Shown: piece after piece, positions 37,173 to 46,800 of the stretch
How positions within the stretch are numbered: position 1 is the stretch's first letter
How the letters are laid out: the number at the start of each line of letters is the position of its first letter
Origin: Variovorax sp. RA8
GTDB lineage: Bacteria > Pseudomonadota > Gammaproteobacteria > Burkholderiales > Burkholderiaceae_C
Direction: 5' to 3'
DNA: 64,000 bases
NCBI RefSeq assembly: GCF_901827175.1
Contig: NZ_LR594662.1
Span: 6,386,001-6,450,000, forward strand
Position numbers and translations under genes: made by a program
The notes under the pieces: generated by a model
Databases searched by the model: none
The model's input: the letters and a program-made list of their open reading frames with translations, nothing else
What the model was told of the DNA's origin: nothing

Positions 37173-40100
37173 TCAGGCAATCAGCGCATCGAGCAACCGC
37201 GCTACATGCACCGCCTGGCGCTGGGCGCCGTCGGCGATCTGGTGGCGGCAGCTGGTGCCGTCGGCCAGGATGATCGCGTCGGGCTGGCTGCGCACCGCGG
37301 GCAGCAGGGCGGCCTCGGCCATGCGCATCGACACCTCGTAGTGCGACGCCTCGTAGCCGAAGCTGCCGGCCATGCCGCAGCAGGAGCTCTCGATGAGCTC
37401 GGGCTTCGCATCGGGGATGAGCTTCAGCACCTCGAGGATGGGGCTGACCGCACCGAAGGCCTTCTGGTGGCAGTGGCCGTGAAGCAGGATGGGCTTGCCG
37501 GCGGGCTTGAGGCCGAGCTTGAAGCGGCCCTCGCGCATCTCGCGCGCGATGAATTCCTCGAACAGCAGCGCCTGGGCTGCGACGGTCCGCGCCTTGTCGC
37601 CCAGGCCCATCGCCAGGGTCTCGTCGCGCAGGGTCAGCAGGCAGGAAGGCTCCAGCCCGACGATGGGGACGCCCTCCTCCGCCAAGGGCAGCAGCGCGTC
37701 GAGGAGAGCGCCGGCGCGGGCCTTGGCCTCGTCCACCATGCCGCTGGCCAGGTAGGTCCGGCCGCAGCAATGGTGGCCGCTGAATTTCTCCACGGTGTGC
37801 AGCAGGTAGCCGGCCGCCTTGAGGACGCGGGCTGCGGCCCAGGCGTTCTCGCTTTCGAAGCCGCCGTTGAAGGTGTCGACGAAGAGCACCGCGGCCTTGC
37901 GCCCGCTGCAGGCGGCGGCGATGACCATGTCGCTGCTGGTGAAGAGCGTCGAGTCGCGCTCGCGCCAGAAGGTGTCGCCGCGGAACTCGGGCAGCGAACG
38001 CCTCGCCGACAGCCCCAGCAGCCGCTCGCCCAGCCAGGCGGCGCCGGGCAGGCGGTTGCGCAGGTTGAAGAGCCAGGGCATGCGGCTGGCGGTGTGCAGG
38101 TAGTCCGGCAGGCGGGCGACCAGCCGCTCGGCTAACGTGTGGCCGTGCTTCCTCTTGTAGTGGGCGAGGAACTCGATCTTCATCTTCGCCATGTCCACGC
38201 CGGTCGGGCAGTCGCGCTTGCAGCCCTTGCAGCCGACGCACAGGTCCATGGCATCGCGAACGGCGTCGCCGGTGAAGGCGTCGGGGCCGAGCTGGCCCGA
38301 GAGCGCCAGGCGCAGCGTGTTGGCGCGCCCGCGCGTGAGGTGCTGCTCGTCGCGCGTCACGCGGTAGCTGGGGCACATGGTGCCGGCGTCGAACTTGCGG
38401 CAGTGGCCGTTGTTGTTGCACATCTCGACGGCCTTGGCGAAGCCGCCGGTGACGTCGCCGCCGGTGCCGGGCGGGGTGGTCTCCTCGGTCACCGGATCGG
38501 CCTGCACGTTCCACGCAGACCAGTCGAGCACCGGGGTGATGGGGATGCGCTTGTAGGGCCGAGGCGCGGAGGCCGGCGCGAAGCGGAAGAGGGCGCCGTC
38601 GTCCATCTTCGGCGGGTCGATGATCTTGCCGGGGTTGAAAAGGCCGATCGGGTCCAGCTTGTTCTTGATGGCGCGGAAGGCCTCGTTGATCGCCGGGCCG
38701 AACTGCCACTCGATCCACTCGCCGCGGCACAGGCCGTCTCCGTGCTCGCCGCTGAAGGCGCCCTTGTACTTGCGCACCAGCTCGCCGGCTTCCTCGGCGA
38801 TGGCGCGCATCTTCGCGGCGCCGTCGATGCGCATGTCGAGGATGGGCCGCACGTGCAGCGTGCCCACCGACGCGTGCGCGTACCAGGTTCCGCGCGTGCC
38901 GTGCTTCGCGAAGACTTCGGTCAGCCCGTCGGTGTAGGCGGCCAGGTGCTCGAGCGGCACGGCGCAGTCCTCGATGAAGCTGACCGGCTTGCCGTCGCCC
39001 TTGAGGCTCATCATGATGTTGAGGCCGGCCTTGCGCACCTCCCACAGGTTCTTCTGCGCGGCCTCCTCGGGCATGCGCACCACGCTGTCGGGCAGGCCCA
39101 GGTCGCCCATCAGCTCGGCCAGCTGCTGCAGGCGGTGCAGCAGGGCGGAGCGGTCCTCGCCCGCGAACTCGACCAGCAGGATGGCGGCGGGCTTGCCGAT
39201 GAGCGCCTTCTCGATGGTCGGCTTGAAGGCCGGGTTGGCGAGGCTCAGCTCGATCATCGTGCGGTCGACCAGCTCGACGGCGGTGGGGCCCAGCTTGACG
39301 ATGTGCTGGGCCGAGTCCATCGCGGCGTGGAAGCTCGCGAAGTTGACGACGCCCAGAACCTTGGCACGCGGCAATTCGGAAAGCTGCAGCGTCAGGCTGC
39401 GGGTGTAGGCCAGCGTGCCCTCGGCGCCGACCAGCAGGTGCGCGAGGTTGACGCTGCCGTCGGCGGTATAGGGCCGCTCGCTCTGGTTGTCGAAGATGTC
39501 GAGGTTGTAGCCGGCGACGCGCCGCATCACCTTGGGCCAGCGCTCGGCGATCTCGGCGCGGTGCTGCCGGGCCAGCTGCTGCACGTGCTGCGCGATGCCG
39601 GCGGCGCGCGCACCGAGCGTGGCGACGGGGCCGAAGTCCACCAGTTCGCCGTCCGACAGCCAGGCGCTCGCGCCCAGCACGTTGTGCACCATGTTGCCGT
39701 AGGCGATGGAGCGCGAGCCGCAGGAGTTGTTGCCCGCCATGCCGCCCAGCGTGGCCTGGGCGCTGGTGGAGACATCGACCGGGAACCACAGGCCGTGCGG
39801 CTTGAGCTGCGCGTTGAGGTGGTCCAGCACCAGGCCCGGCTCGACCGTCACGCGGCGCTGCGCCACGTCGAGCTCGAGCACGCGCCGCAGGTGCTTGCTG
39901 TTGTCGATCACCAGCGCCGCGCCGGTGGTCTGGCCGCACTGGCTGGTGCCGCCGCCGCGTGCCAGCACCGGCACCTGCAGGTCGCGCGCGATGTCGATGG
40001 CGGCGGCGACGTCGCGCTCGCTCCTCGGCACGAGCACGCCCACCGGCATGATCTGGTAGATCGAGGCGTCGGTGGCGTAGCGGCCGCGCGAGGCATCGTC

Positions 40101-40217
40101 GAACAATACTTCGCCCTCGGTCTCGGCCGCGAGGCGGCGCGCGAGGTGGGCGCAGACCTCGTTGGGCGGCAGCACGGTGCCGGCGGGCCGCAAATGGCTG
40201 GCGGGGTCGATGCGCAT
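37173..40217 (-). CDS. YdiJ-like FAD-binding and 4Fe-4S 2-hydroxyacid dehydrogenase
   Basis: A 1014-residue fusion. Residues about 40-280 are the FAD-binding type 4 domain (PVLARGGGTSQCGQTTG near residue 85), followed by the C-terminal FAD-oxidase cap. Then comes a ferredoxin-like region with CVGCKGCKRDCPTG (about 657-670) and two CCG domains (HHCCGRTYLASG near 816, SSCCGMAGSFGYE near 944). This architecture is that of glycolate/D-lactate/D-2-hydroxyglutarate dehydrogenases such as E. coli YdiJ, which pass electrons to quinone. The start ATG overlaps the GntR stop. A long open frame extends upstream antisense to nothing useful. Likely substrate: a D-2-hydroxyacid such as glycolate. Confidence 0.9.
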   Translation of the reverse strand: MRIDPASHLRPAGTVLPPNEVCAHLARRLAAETEGEVLFDDASRGRYATDASIYQIMPVGVLVPRSERDVAAAIDIARDLQVPVLARGGGTSQCGQTTGAALVIDNSKHLRRVLELDVAQRRVTVEPGLVLDHLNAQLKPHGLWFPVDVSTSAQATLGGMAGNNSCGSRSIAYGNMVHNVLGASAWLSDGELVDFGPVATLGARAAGIAQHVQQLARQHRAEIAERWPKVMRRVAGYNLDIFDNQSERPYTADGSVNLAHLLVGAEGTLAYTRSLTLQLSELPRAKVLGVVNFASFHAAMDSAQHIVKLGPTAVELVDRTMIELSLANPAFKPTIEKALIGKPAAILLVEFAGEDRSALLHRLQQLAELMGDLGLPDSVVRMPEEAAQKNLWEVRKAGLNIMMSLKGDGKPVSFIEDCAVPLEHLAAYTDGLTEVFAKHGTRGTWYAHASVGTLHVRPILDMRIDGAAKMRAIAEEAGELVRKYKGAFSGEHGDGLCRGEWIEWQFGPAINEAFRAIKNKLDPIGLFNPGKIIDPPKMDDGALFRFAPASAPRPYKRIPITPVLDWSAWNVQADPVTEETTPPGTGGDVTGGFAKAVEMCNNNGHCRKFDAGTMCPSYRVTRDEQHLTRGRANTLRLALSGQLGPDAFTGDAVRDAMDLCVGCKGCKRDCPTGVDMAKMKIEFLAHYKRKHGHTLAERLVARLPDYLHTASRMPWLFNLRNRLPGAAWLGERLLGLSARRSLPEFRGDTFWRERDSTLFTSSDMVIAAACSGRKAAVLFVDTFNGGFESENAWAAARVLKAAGYLLHTVEKFSGHHCCGRTYLASGMVDEAKARAGALLDALLPLAEEGVPIVGLEPSCLLTLRDETLAMGLGDKARTVAAQALLFEEFIAREMREGRFKLGLKPAGKPILLHGHCHQKAFGAVSPILEVLKLIPDAKPELIESSCCGMAGSFGYEASHYEVSMRMAEAALLPAVRSQPDAIILADGTSCRHQIADGAQRQAVHVARLLDALIA

Positions 40218-40912
40218 CAGCGCTTGCCCGCCTGGGCTGCAGGGTAGATCTCGCCGGCGCGCAGCAGCGCCAGCACCGTGTCGCGCTTGCGGTTGAGGTG
40301 CTCGACCAGCAGCTCGCGCATGGCCGCGGCGTCGTGGGCGGCGAGCGCATCGATCATGCGTTCGTGCTCGGCCACGGCGAGCTTCCACTTGGCTTCGTCC
40401 TGGTTGGTGCGGAAGCGCAGCGACTGCACGCGCGCGTTGATCGCGCGGTAGGTGCTCGTGAGCACCGGGTTCTTGGCGGCGTCGTTGATGGCGGTGTGGA
40501 TGCGCGCGTTGATGCGGTAATAGCCCGAGAGATCGCGGCGCGCGAAGCAGGCCATCATCTCGTAGTGCAGCGCGCGTAGCTCGGACACTTCGGGCTCGGT
40601 GATCCGGCGCGCCGCCAGCTCGCCCGACAGGCCTTCGAGCGCGGCCAGCAGCTCGAAGGTGTTCTCCACGTCGGCCTCGGTCAGCTTGACGGCCACCGCG
40701 CCGCGGTTGGGCAGCAGATCCACCAGGCCCTCGGCGGCCAGCAGCTTGATGGCTTCGCGCAGCGGCGTGCGCGAGACGCGCAGCTGCTCGCACAGCTCGC
40801 GCTCGTTGAGCTTGGCGCCCGGGGCGATCTGGCCTTCGACCAGCATGGTGCGCAGGCGCGCCGCCACCTGGTCGTGCAGCGCCAGCCGCGAGATCTCGAT
40901 CACTTCTGCCAT
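40217..40912 (-). CDS. GntR family regulator (FadR/FCD subfamily)
   Basis: A 231-residue protein. The N-terminal winged helix (residues about 10-75) includes GAKLNERELCEQLRVSRTPL and LVDLLPNRGAVAVKL; the C-terminal FCD domain is helical with metal-ligand-type Asp/His residues (RINARIHTAINDAAKNPVL). FCD regulators commonly sense small organic acids such as glycolate, lactate or pyruvate. It is coupled by a 4-bp overlap to the YdiJ-like gene and divergent from the aminotransferase. Two palindromes in the 123-bp divergent gap are its probable operators. Confidence 0.92.
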   Translation of the reverse strand: MAEVIEISRLALHDQVAARLRTMLVEGQIAPGAKLNERELCEQLRVSRTPLREAIKLLAAEGLVDLLPNRGAVAVKLTEADVENTFELLAALEGLSGELAARRITEPEVSELRALHYEMMACFARRDLSGYYRINARIHTAINDAAKNPVLTSTYRAINARVQSLRFRTNQDEAKWKLAVAEHERMIDALAAHDAAAMRELLVEHLNRKRDTVLALLRAGEIYPAAQAGKR

Positions 40913-40930
40913 GGCCTATTTTCCTCCGGA

Positions 40931-41014
40931 TGCATTTTGAATGCAAAAACTGGAGGTTTCAACAGGGTTGCTTCAGGGTAATCCATCATGGTCCAATGCA
41001 TTTTGCATGCAAAA
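40931..41014. promoter_or_regulatory. Pair of near-identical palindromic operators
   Basis: TGCATTTTGAATGCAAAA (40931-40948) and TGCATTTTGCATGCAAAA (40997-41014) differ at one base and are 66 bp apart. The core TTTTGCATGCAAAA of the second is a perfect 14-bp palindrome. Both lie in the divergent promoter region of the GntR gene and the aminotransferase gene. They are the best candidate binding sites for the GntR protein. Confidence 0.75.
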
Positions 41015-41035
41015 CTGAAAAGGAAAGGACCGCCC

Positions 41036-42274
41036 ATGCTGCAACTCGACCTCCACCCGACCGGCCGCCACTTCCTGCAGATCCCCGGCCCCAGCCCGGT
41101 GCCCGACCGAATCCTGCGCGCGATGAGCCTGCCCACCATCGACCACCGCGGACCCGAGTTCGGCGCGCTCGGTCTGAAGGTACTCGCGGGCATCCGCCAG
41201 ATCTTCCAGACCCGGCACCCGGTGGTGATCTATCCCGCCTCGGGCACCGGCGCCTGGGAAGCCGCGCTGGCCAATGTGATGAGCCCGGGCGACGCGGTGC
41301 TGATGTACGAGACGGGCCACTTCGCCACGCTGTGGCAGAAGATGGCGCTGCGCCTGGGCCTGGCGCCCGAGTTCCTGAGCCTGCCCGGCGTGGACGAGAC
41401 CGGCCTGCCGCGCAGCTGGCGCCACGGGGTGCAGGCCGACCTGATCGAGGCGCGGCTGCGCCAGGACACGGAAAAGAAGATCCGCGCGGTGTGCGTGGTG
41501 CACAACGAGACCTCCACGGGCGTGACTTCCGATATCGCGGCGGTGCGCCGCGCGATCGATGCGGCCGGGCATCCCGCCCTCTTGATGGTGGACAGCATCT
41601 CGGGCCTGGCGAGCGCCGACTACCGCCATGACGAGTGGGGCGTGGACGTGACCATCAGCGGCTCGCAGAAGGGCCTGATGCTGCCCCCGGGCATCAGCTT
41701 CAATGCGGTGTCGCCCAAGGCGATGGAGCGCAGCAAGGCCGCGAAGCTGCCCAAGGCCTTCTGGGCCTGGGACGAGATCGTGGAGATGAACCAGGGCGGC
41801 TACTGGCCCTACACGCCCAACACCAACCTGCTCTATGGGCTGAGCGAATCGCTCGACATGCTGCTGGGCGAGGGCCTGCCGCAGGTGTTCGCGCGCCATC
41901 AGCGCTGGGGCGCGGGGGTGCGCGCCGCGGTGAAGGCCTGGGGCCTGCCGACGCAGTGCGCCGACGCTGCCGTGCATTCGCCGGTGCTGACCGGCGTGAT
42001 CACGCCAGAGGGGGTGGACGCCGATGCGCTGCGGCGGCTGATCCACGAGCGTTTCGATCTCTCGCTGGGCACAGGCCTGGGCAAGCTCAAGGGCCGCATG
42101 TTCCGCATGGGCCACCTGGGCGACAGCAACGACCTCACGCTGGTGGCGATGGTGGCCGGCGTCGAGATGGGGCTGAAGCTCACGGGGGTGAAGCTCGCGG
42201 GCAGCGGGGTGCATGCGGCAATGGAGTATTTCGCGAGCCACGCGGCGCCGGCGGCGCTGAAGAAGGCGGCCTGA
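41036..42274 (+). CDS. Class V aminotransferase, serine/alanine-glyoxylate type
   Basis: A 412-residue PLP enzyme. FLQIPGPSPVPDRILRAMS near the start, YPASGTGAWEAAL (66-78), VDSISGLASADYRHDEW (185-201) with Asp186, and SGSQKGLMLPPG (208-219) with the PLP-Lys212 are typical of serine-glyoxylate and alanine-glyoxylate aminotransferases. It converts glyoxylate to glycine with serine or alanine as donor. I chose ATG 41036 (ribosome site AGGAAAGG), because the longer frame starts inside the operator. It is divergent from the GntR/YdiJ-like pair, so hydroxyacid oxidation to glyoxylate and its transamination are probably co-regulated. Confidence 0.9.
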   Translation: MLQLDLHPTGRHFLQIPGPSPVPDRILRAMSLPTIDHRGPEFGALGLKVLAGIRQIFQTRHPVVIYPASGTGAWEAALANVMSPGDAVLMYETGHFATLWQKMALRLGLAPEFLSLPGVDETGLPRSWRHGVQADLIEARLRQDTEKKIRAVCVVHNETSTGVTSDIAAVRRAIDAAGHPALLMVDSISGLASADYRHDEWGVDVTISGSQKGLMLPPGISFNAVSPKAMERSKAAKLPKAFWAWDEIVEMNQGGYWPYTPNTNLLYGLSESLDMLLGEGLPQVFARHQRWGAGVRAAVKAWGLPTQCADAAVHSPVLTGVITPEGVDADALRRLIHERFDLSLGTGLGKLKGRMFRMGHLGDSNDLTLVAMVAGVEMGLKLTGVKLAGSGVHAAMEYFASHAAPAALKKAA

Positions 42275-42316
42275 ATCGAGGCTGCCGAAACGGAACCAAC
42301 CAGGAGATATCCACCC

Positions 42317-43294
42317 ATGCAACGACGTTCCCTGATCCAGGCCGCAGGCGCTGCGGCCGCCACCCTCGGCGTGCCGCGCGTGTTCGCACAGGAATGGCCC
42401 AACGGGCCGGTGCGCATCGTGGTGGGCTTTCCGCCCGGCGGGGGCACCGACGCCCTGGCGCGGGTGGTGGCGCAGAAGCTGACGACGATGTGGAACCAAT
42501 CGGTGATCGTGGAGAACAAGGCTGGCGTGGCCGGGGTGCTCGCGGCCGAGTACGTGTCGACGCAGCCGAGCGACGGCTCGACGCTGCTCATGGCGCACAT
42601 CAACAGCCACGCGCTGGCGCCCAATCTGCAGCCCAAGCTGCGCTACAGCGTGGAGCGCGACTTCGTGCCGATCGTATTGGTGGGCGTGACGCCCAACCTG
42701 TTGATCGCGGGGCCGGCGCAGAAGGCGGTGGCAGTGAAGGACATCGTCGCGCTGTGCGCCGCGGAGCCGGGCAAGGTGAGCTTCGGCTCGGCCGGCGCGG
42801 GCTCGGCCCAGCACCTGGCGCTCGAGATGTTCAAACTGCAGGCGAAGGTCGATGCGCTGCACGTGCCCTACAAGGGCAGCGGCCCGCTGCTCGCGGACCT
42901 GATGGGCAACCAGATCCAGTACAGCTTCGAGACCATGACCGCCGCCACGCCGCATGTGAAGAGCGGCAAGGTGACGGCGGTGGCGCAGACGCGGCTGAAG
43001 CGGGCCAAGGGCCACCCTTCTGTGCCGACGATGCAGGAGCAGGGCTTCGAGGGTTTCGAGGCCACCACCTGGTACGGCCTGGCCGGGCCCGGCAAGCTGC
43101 CGACACCGATCGCCGACAAGATCAACCGCGACGTCAACACCGTGCTGGCGATGCCCGACGTGCAGGAACGGCTCGACACCTACGGCGCCGAAGACGGCGG
43201 CGGCTCGCGCGAGAAGTTCCGGCAGTTCATTGCCTCCGAGATCCAGAAGTGGGGACGGGTGGTGCGGGATGGCAAGGTGAAGGTGGACGCCTGA
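42317..43294 (+). CDS. Bug/TctC family solute-binding protein
   Basis: A 325-residue periplasmic receptor: signal peptide (SLIQAAGAAAATLGVPRV, cleavage near VFAQ), WPNGPVRIVVGFPPGGGTD, SVIVENKAGVAG and HVPYKGSGP motifs. It follows the aminotransferase by 42 nt on the same strand and should be co-transcribed, so it may bind the 2-hydroxyacid used by the YdiJ-like enzyme. No TctAB pair is adjacent. Confidence 0.92.
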   Translation: MQRRSLIQAAGAAAATLGVPRVFAQEWPNGPVRIVVGFPPGGGTDALARVVAQKLTTMWNQSVIVENKAGVAGVLAAEYVSTQPSDGSTLLMAHINSHALAPNLQPKLRYSVERDFVPIVLVGVTPNLLIAGPAQKAVAVKDIVALCAAEPGKVSFGSAGAGSAQHLALEMFKLQAKVDALHVPYKGSGPLLADLMGNQIQYSFETMTAATPHVKSGKVTAVAQTRLKRAKGHPSVPTMQEQGFEGFEATTWYGLAGPGKLPTPIADKINRDVNTVLAMPDVQERLDTYGAEDGGGSREKFRQFIASEIQKWGRVVRDGKVKVDA

Positions 43295-43412
43295 GCGCGT
43301 GAAGGCATCGGCAGTCGTCGAGCCCGGGCATGAATGAAATGGCCGCGAGCCTCGCTCGGAGTGCGTCAGGTTGGCAGGGCGCGGGCACGCTCCGGAAGGG
43401 TGGCGAGGGTGC

Positions 43413-43607
43413 TCAGCCCCCCGAACCCTCGTTCCAGGTTCCCGGGTCGATCGCCCGGGGCTCGTTCCACAGGCAGGGCCCGCACATCGTCGCGACGTAG
43501 ACGGTCTTGCCGTCCTTTACGCCCGACACGACCGGCGTGCCGCCGCACACCTCGCAGCGGTGGGCATGGTCAGGCTCGTAGCGGTCGATGGAGGTGATCG
43601 GTTCCAT
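43413..43607 (-). CDS. Small zinc-ribbon-like protein
   Basis: A 64-residue protein with two CxxC pairs, HRCEVCGG (about 17-24) and ATMCGPCLW (about 40-48), that can bind one zinc ion. The start ATG at 43607 is inside a longer frame without similarity. It lies convergent to the Bug gene and divergent to the FAAL-NRPS gene. Small two-CxxC proteins often act as regulators or chaperone-like factors, but nothing specific can be said. Confidence 0.6.
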   Translation of the reverse strand: MEPITSIDRYEPDHAHRCEVCGGTPVVSGVKDGKTVYVATMCGPCLWNEPRAIDPGTWNEGSGG

Positions 43608-43850
43608 GCCGCGGATGATCGCAAACTTATGTGACGCCGTCACTGCGTCCGATGGCGTGGCGCCGGCGGGCCGTGAGCCCCAACCGCGGCGGCCCTGTTG
43701 CGCAAAGTCCGAACGTGTCAGACAAAGCCGCCATCGAACTGCCGAATATGACCGGCCTGCTGCGGCGCAACATAATGCCAAAAGGCAGGGTCCTGTTATA
43801 TCGCCCTCCGAAGATGTGACCCTCTCAATCGCCGGGCCGCTCCTACACAC

Positions 43851-46800
43851 ATGTTCCATCCGCCGTCGCTCGAAAGCTTGCCGCCCGCCGCCACCGCACT
43901 GTCACAAGACAGCCTGGCCTATGTCTTCGAGGAGCAATGCGCGACACGGCCGACGCAGTTGGCCTACGGCTTCCTGGCGGAGGACCTGTCCCTGGCGCAG
44001 CAGTGCAGCTACGTCCAGCTGCGTGACGATGTCCACCAAATCGCCGCCTGGCTGGCCGCCGCGACCCGCCCGGGCGACCGCGTGCTGCTGGCCTTCCCGC
44101 CGGGGCTGGATTTCGTGCGGGTGTTCTGGGCCTGCCTGCTCAGCGGCCGAGTGGCAGTGCCGGTGCCGGCGCCCGATCCGATCCGCCTGCATCACGCGGC
44201 ACCGCGCCTGCGCAGCGTGATCGCCGATTCACGCGCGGCCCTGGTGCTGACCAGCGCCACGCTGCTCGACGCCGCGGCGGCCGCGCTGGACCCCGCCACC
44301 TTGGCGATGGCGCGCTGGACCGCGCTGCCCGATGCGGCGCAGCTGGCGGCCCTGGCGCAGGACTTCGTCCCGCCGGGGATCGACGGGCAGGCACTGGCCT
44401 ACCTGCAATACACCTCCGGCTCCACCTCCGCGCCGCGCGGCGTGCGCCTGTCGCACCTGAATGTGCTGGCGAACGTGCGCGCGATGATCGCCGGGGGCCA
44501 TGCAAGCGCCGATTCGCGCGGGCTGAGCTGGCTGCCGCACTTCCACGACTACGGCCTGGCCTTCGGCGTGCTGGCGCCGGTGGTGGCCGGTGCCACCGGC
44601 TACCTGATGTCGCCGGTGGCCTTCCTGCGCCGGCCGCTGCGCTGGCTGGAGGCCATCGAGACCTATCGCATCACGCACACGGGCGCACCGGACTCGGCGT
44701 TCGTCGCCTGCCTGCAGGCGCTGGGTGACAAGGCGCTCGGCGCACGCCTGGACAGCCTGGTGTCGCTCAACTGCGGCGCCGAACCGGTCAAGGCCGACAC
44801 GGTGGAGCGTGTGCTCGCGGTCTTCGGTGCGGCGGGCATGCCCGCGCGGGTGTTCGCGCCGTCCTACGGCCTGGCCGAGGCGGTGCTGGGCGTCAGCGCG
44901 AGCAGGCTGGACGTGGCGCCGCGCATCGTGTCGGCGGACCCCGCGGCCCTGCTGGCCCACCGCTTCGACCCGTTGCCCGAAGGCGCGGCGCAGGGACGCC
45001 GGCTGGTCAGCTGCGGACAGGCGATGCGGGACACGGAGATCCTGATCGTCGACGAGGACCAGCACGCCTGTGCCGATCGCTGCATCGGCGAGATCTGGGT
45101 GCGGTCGCCCGGCGTCGGCGGCGGCTACTGGATGCAGCCCGAAGCTACCGAGGCTACCTTCGGCGCGCACCTGGCGGACGGCACCGGCCCCTTCCTGCGC
45201 ACCGGCGACCTCGGCTTCCTCGATGGCGGTGAGCTGTTCGTCACCGGCCGTTTGAAGGACCTGATCATCGTCCACGGCGAGAACCACTATCCGCAAGATG
45301 TGGAGTGGAGCGCGGAGCGCGCCCATCCGGCGCTGCGGCCGGGTTTCGGCGCGGCCTTCGCGGTCGAGACGCCGGCCGGCGAGGGTGTGGTGCTGGCGCT
45401 GGAGCTGGACCGGCGCGCGCAGGCCGAGGCAGATGCCGAGGCGGTGTTCCGCGCGGTGCGCCGCGCGATCGCGGTGGAGCACGGCCTGCCGGTGCATGCC
45501 GTCGCCCTGCTGCGCGCGGGCGGATTGCCGCGCACTTCCAGCGGCAAGGTGCAGCGCCACCGCTGCCGCGAGGCCTTCCTGACCGGCGAGCTGCCGCTGG
45601 TGGCGCCGATCGATGCCGGCGCCCAGCTCCCCCACGAGGAGAGCGCGCAAGAGGGCGAGGACCGTGAGCGCCTGGGTTACGTGTTGCCGCGCGACGAGCG
45701 CGAGCAGGCGGTATGGGACATCTGGTGCGAGGTGCTGGGCACGCGGGCCTTCGGCGTGCATGAGAGCTTCTTCGAGCTCGGCGGCAACTCGCTGCGCATG
45801 ACGCAGGTGCTCTCGCGGCTGTCGGCGCGCTTCGGCGTGGCGCTGCCGCTGGCCGAATTGTTCGAGCATGCGAGCGTGGCCGCGATGGCGGCCCACGTGG
45901 CGAAAGCCGAGCAACAGCCGCTGGAGAGCCGGGCGGCGGCACCGGCCGGCATCGAGCCCGTGCCGCGCGGCGCGCCGTTGCCGGCCTCGCTCTCGCAGCG
46001 GCGCATGTGGGTGATCCAGCATTTCGACCCGGCAACGACCGCCTACAACGTGCCGATCGCGATCCGGCTGCGCGGCGCCTTCGATCCGGCGCTGTGCCAG
46101 CAGGCGCTCGACGCCATGGTGCAGCGGCACGAGGGCCTGCGCACCTGCTTCGTGATGGGCGAGCACGAGCCGATGCAGAAGATCCTGCCGGCGCTGGCCG
46201 TCCAGGTCGAGCAGATCGACCTCAGCCGGCTGCCCGAGCGCGAGCGCAACGCGCAGGCGCGTGTGTTGCTCGCCGAGCGCGCGGCGCAGCCCTTCGACCT
46301 GTCGCAGGCCCCGCTGCACCGGCCGACCCTGATCCGGCTGGGCGAGCGCGAGCACGTACTGTTCTGGCTGCTGCACCATGCTATTACCGACAACTGGGCC
46401 GGCGCGCTGCTGATGCGCGAAGCCCTCGCCGCCTATGGCGCGCTCGCGGCCGGGCGCGAGCCGGTGTCGGCACCGCCGGCGATCGGCTATGCCGACTACG
46501 CTGCCTGGCAGCGCAGTCCGGCGGCGGTGGAGGCGCGCCGGCCGCACCTTGACTACTGGCTGGAGCGCCTGCGCGACCTGCCCGACCTTGACCTGCCCAC
46601 CGACTTCCCGCGGCCAGCCAAGGCCAGCCACCGGGGGGCGCGCGTCTCGGCCGGGCTGCCGCCGCGGCTGCGCGAGGCGATGCGCGACTTCGGCGGGCGC
46701 GAGGCGGTCACGCCCTTCGTGGTCTACCTGTCGGCTTTCGTGCTGATGCTGTCGCGCCATGCGAAGAGCGAGGACATCGCGATCGGCACGCCGATCGCGA

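Noticed and set aside
38139..40247. 702-codon plus-strand frame antisense to the YdiJ-like gene
   Set aside because: Val/Ala/His-rich shadow; the opposite strand has all FAD and Fe-S motifs.
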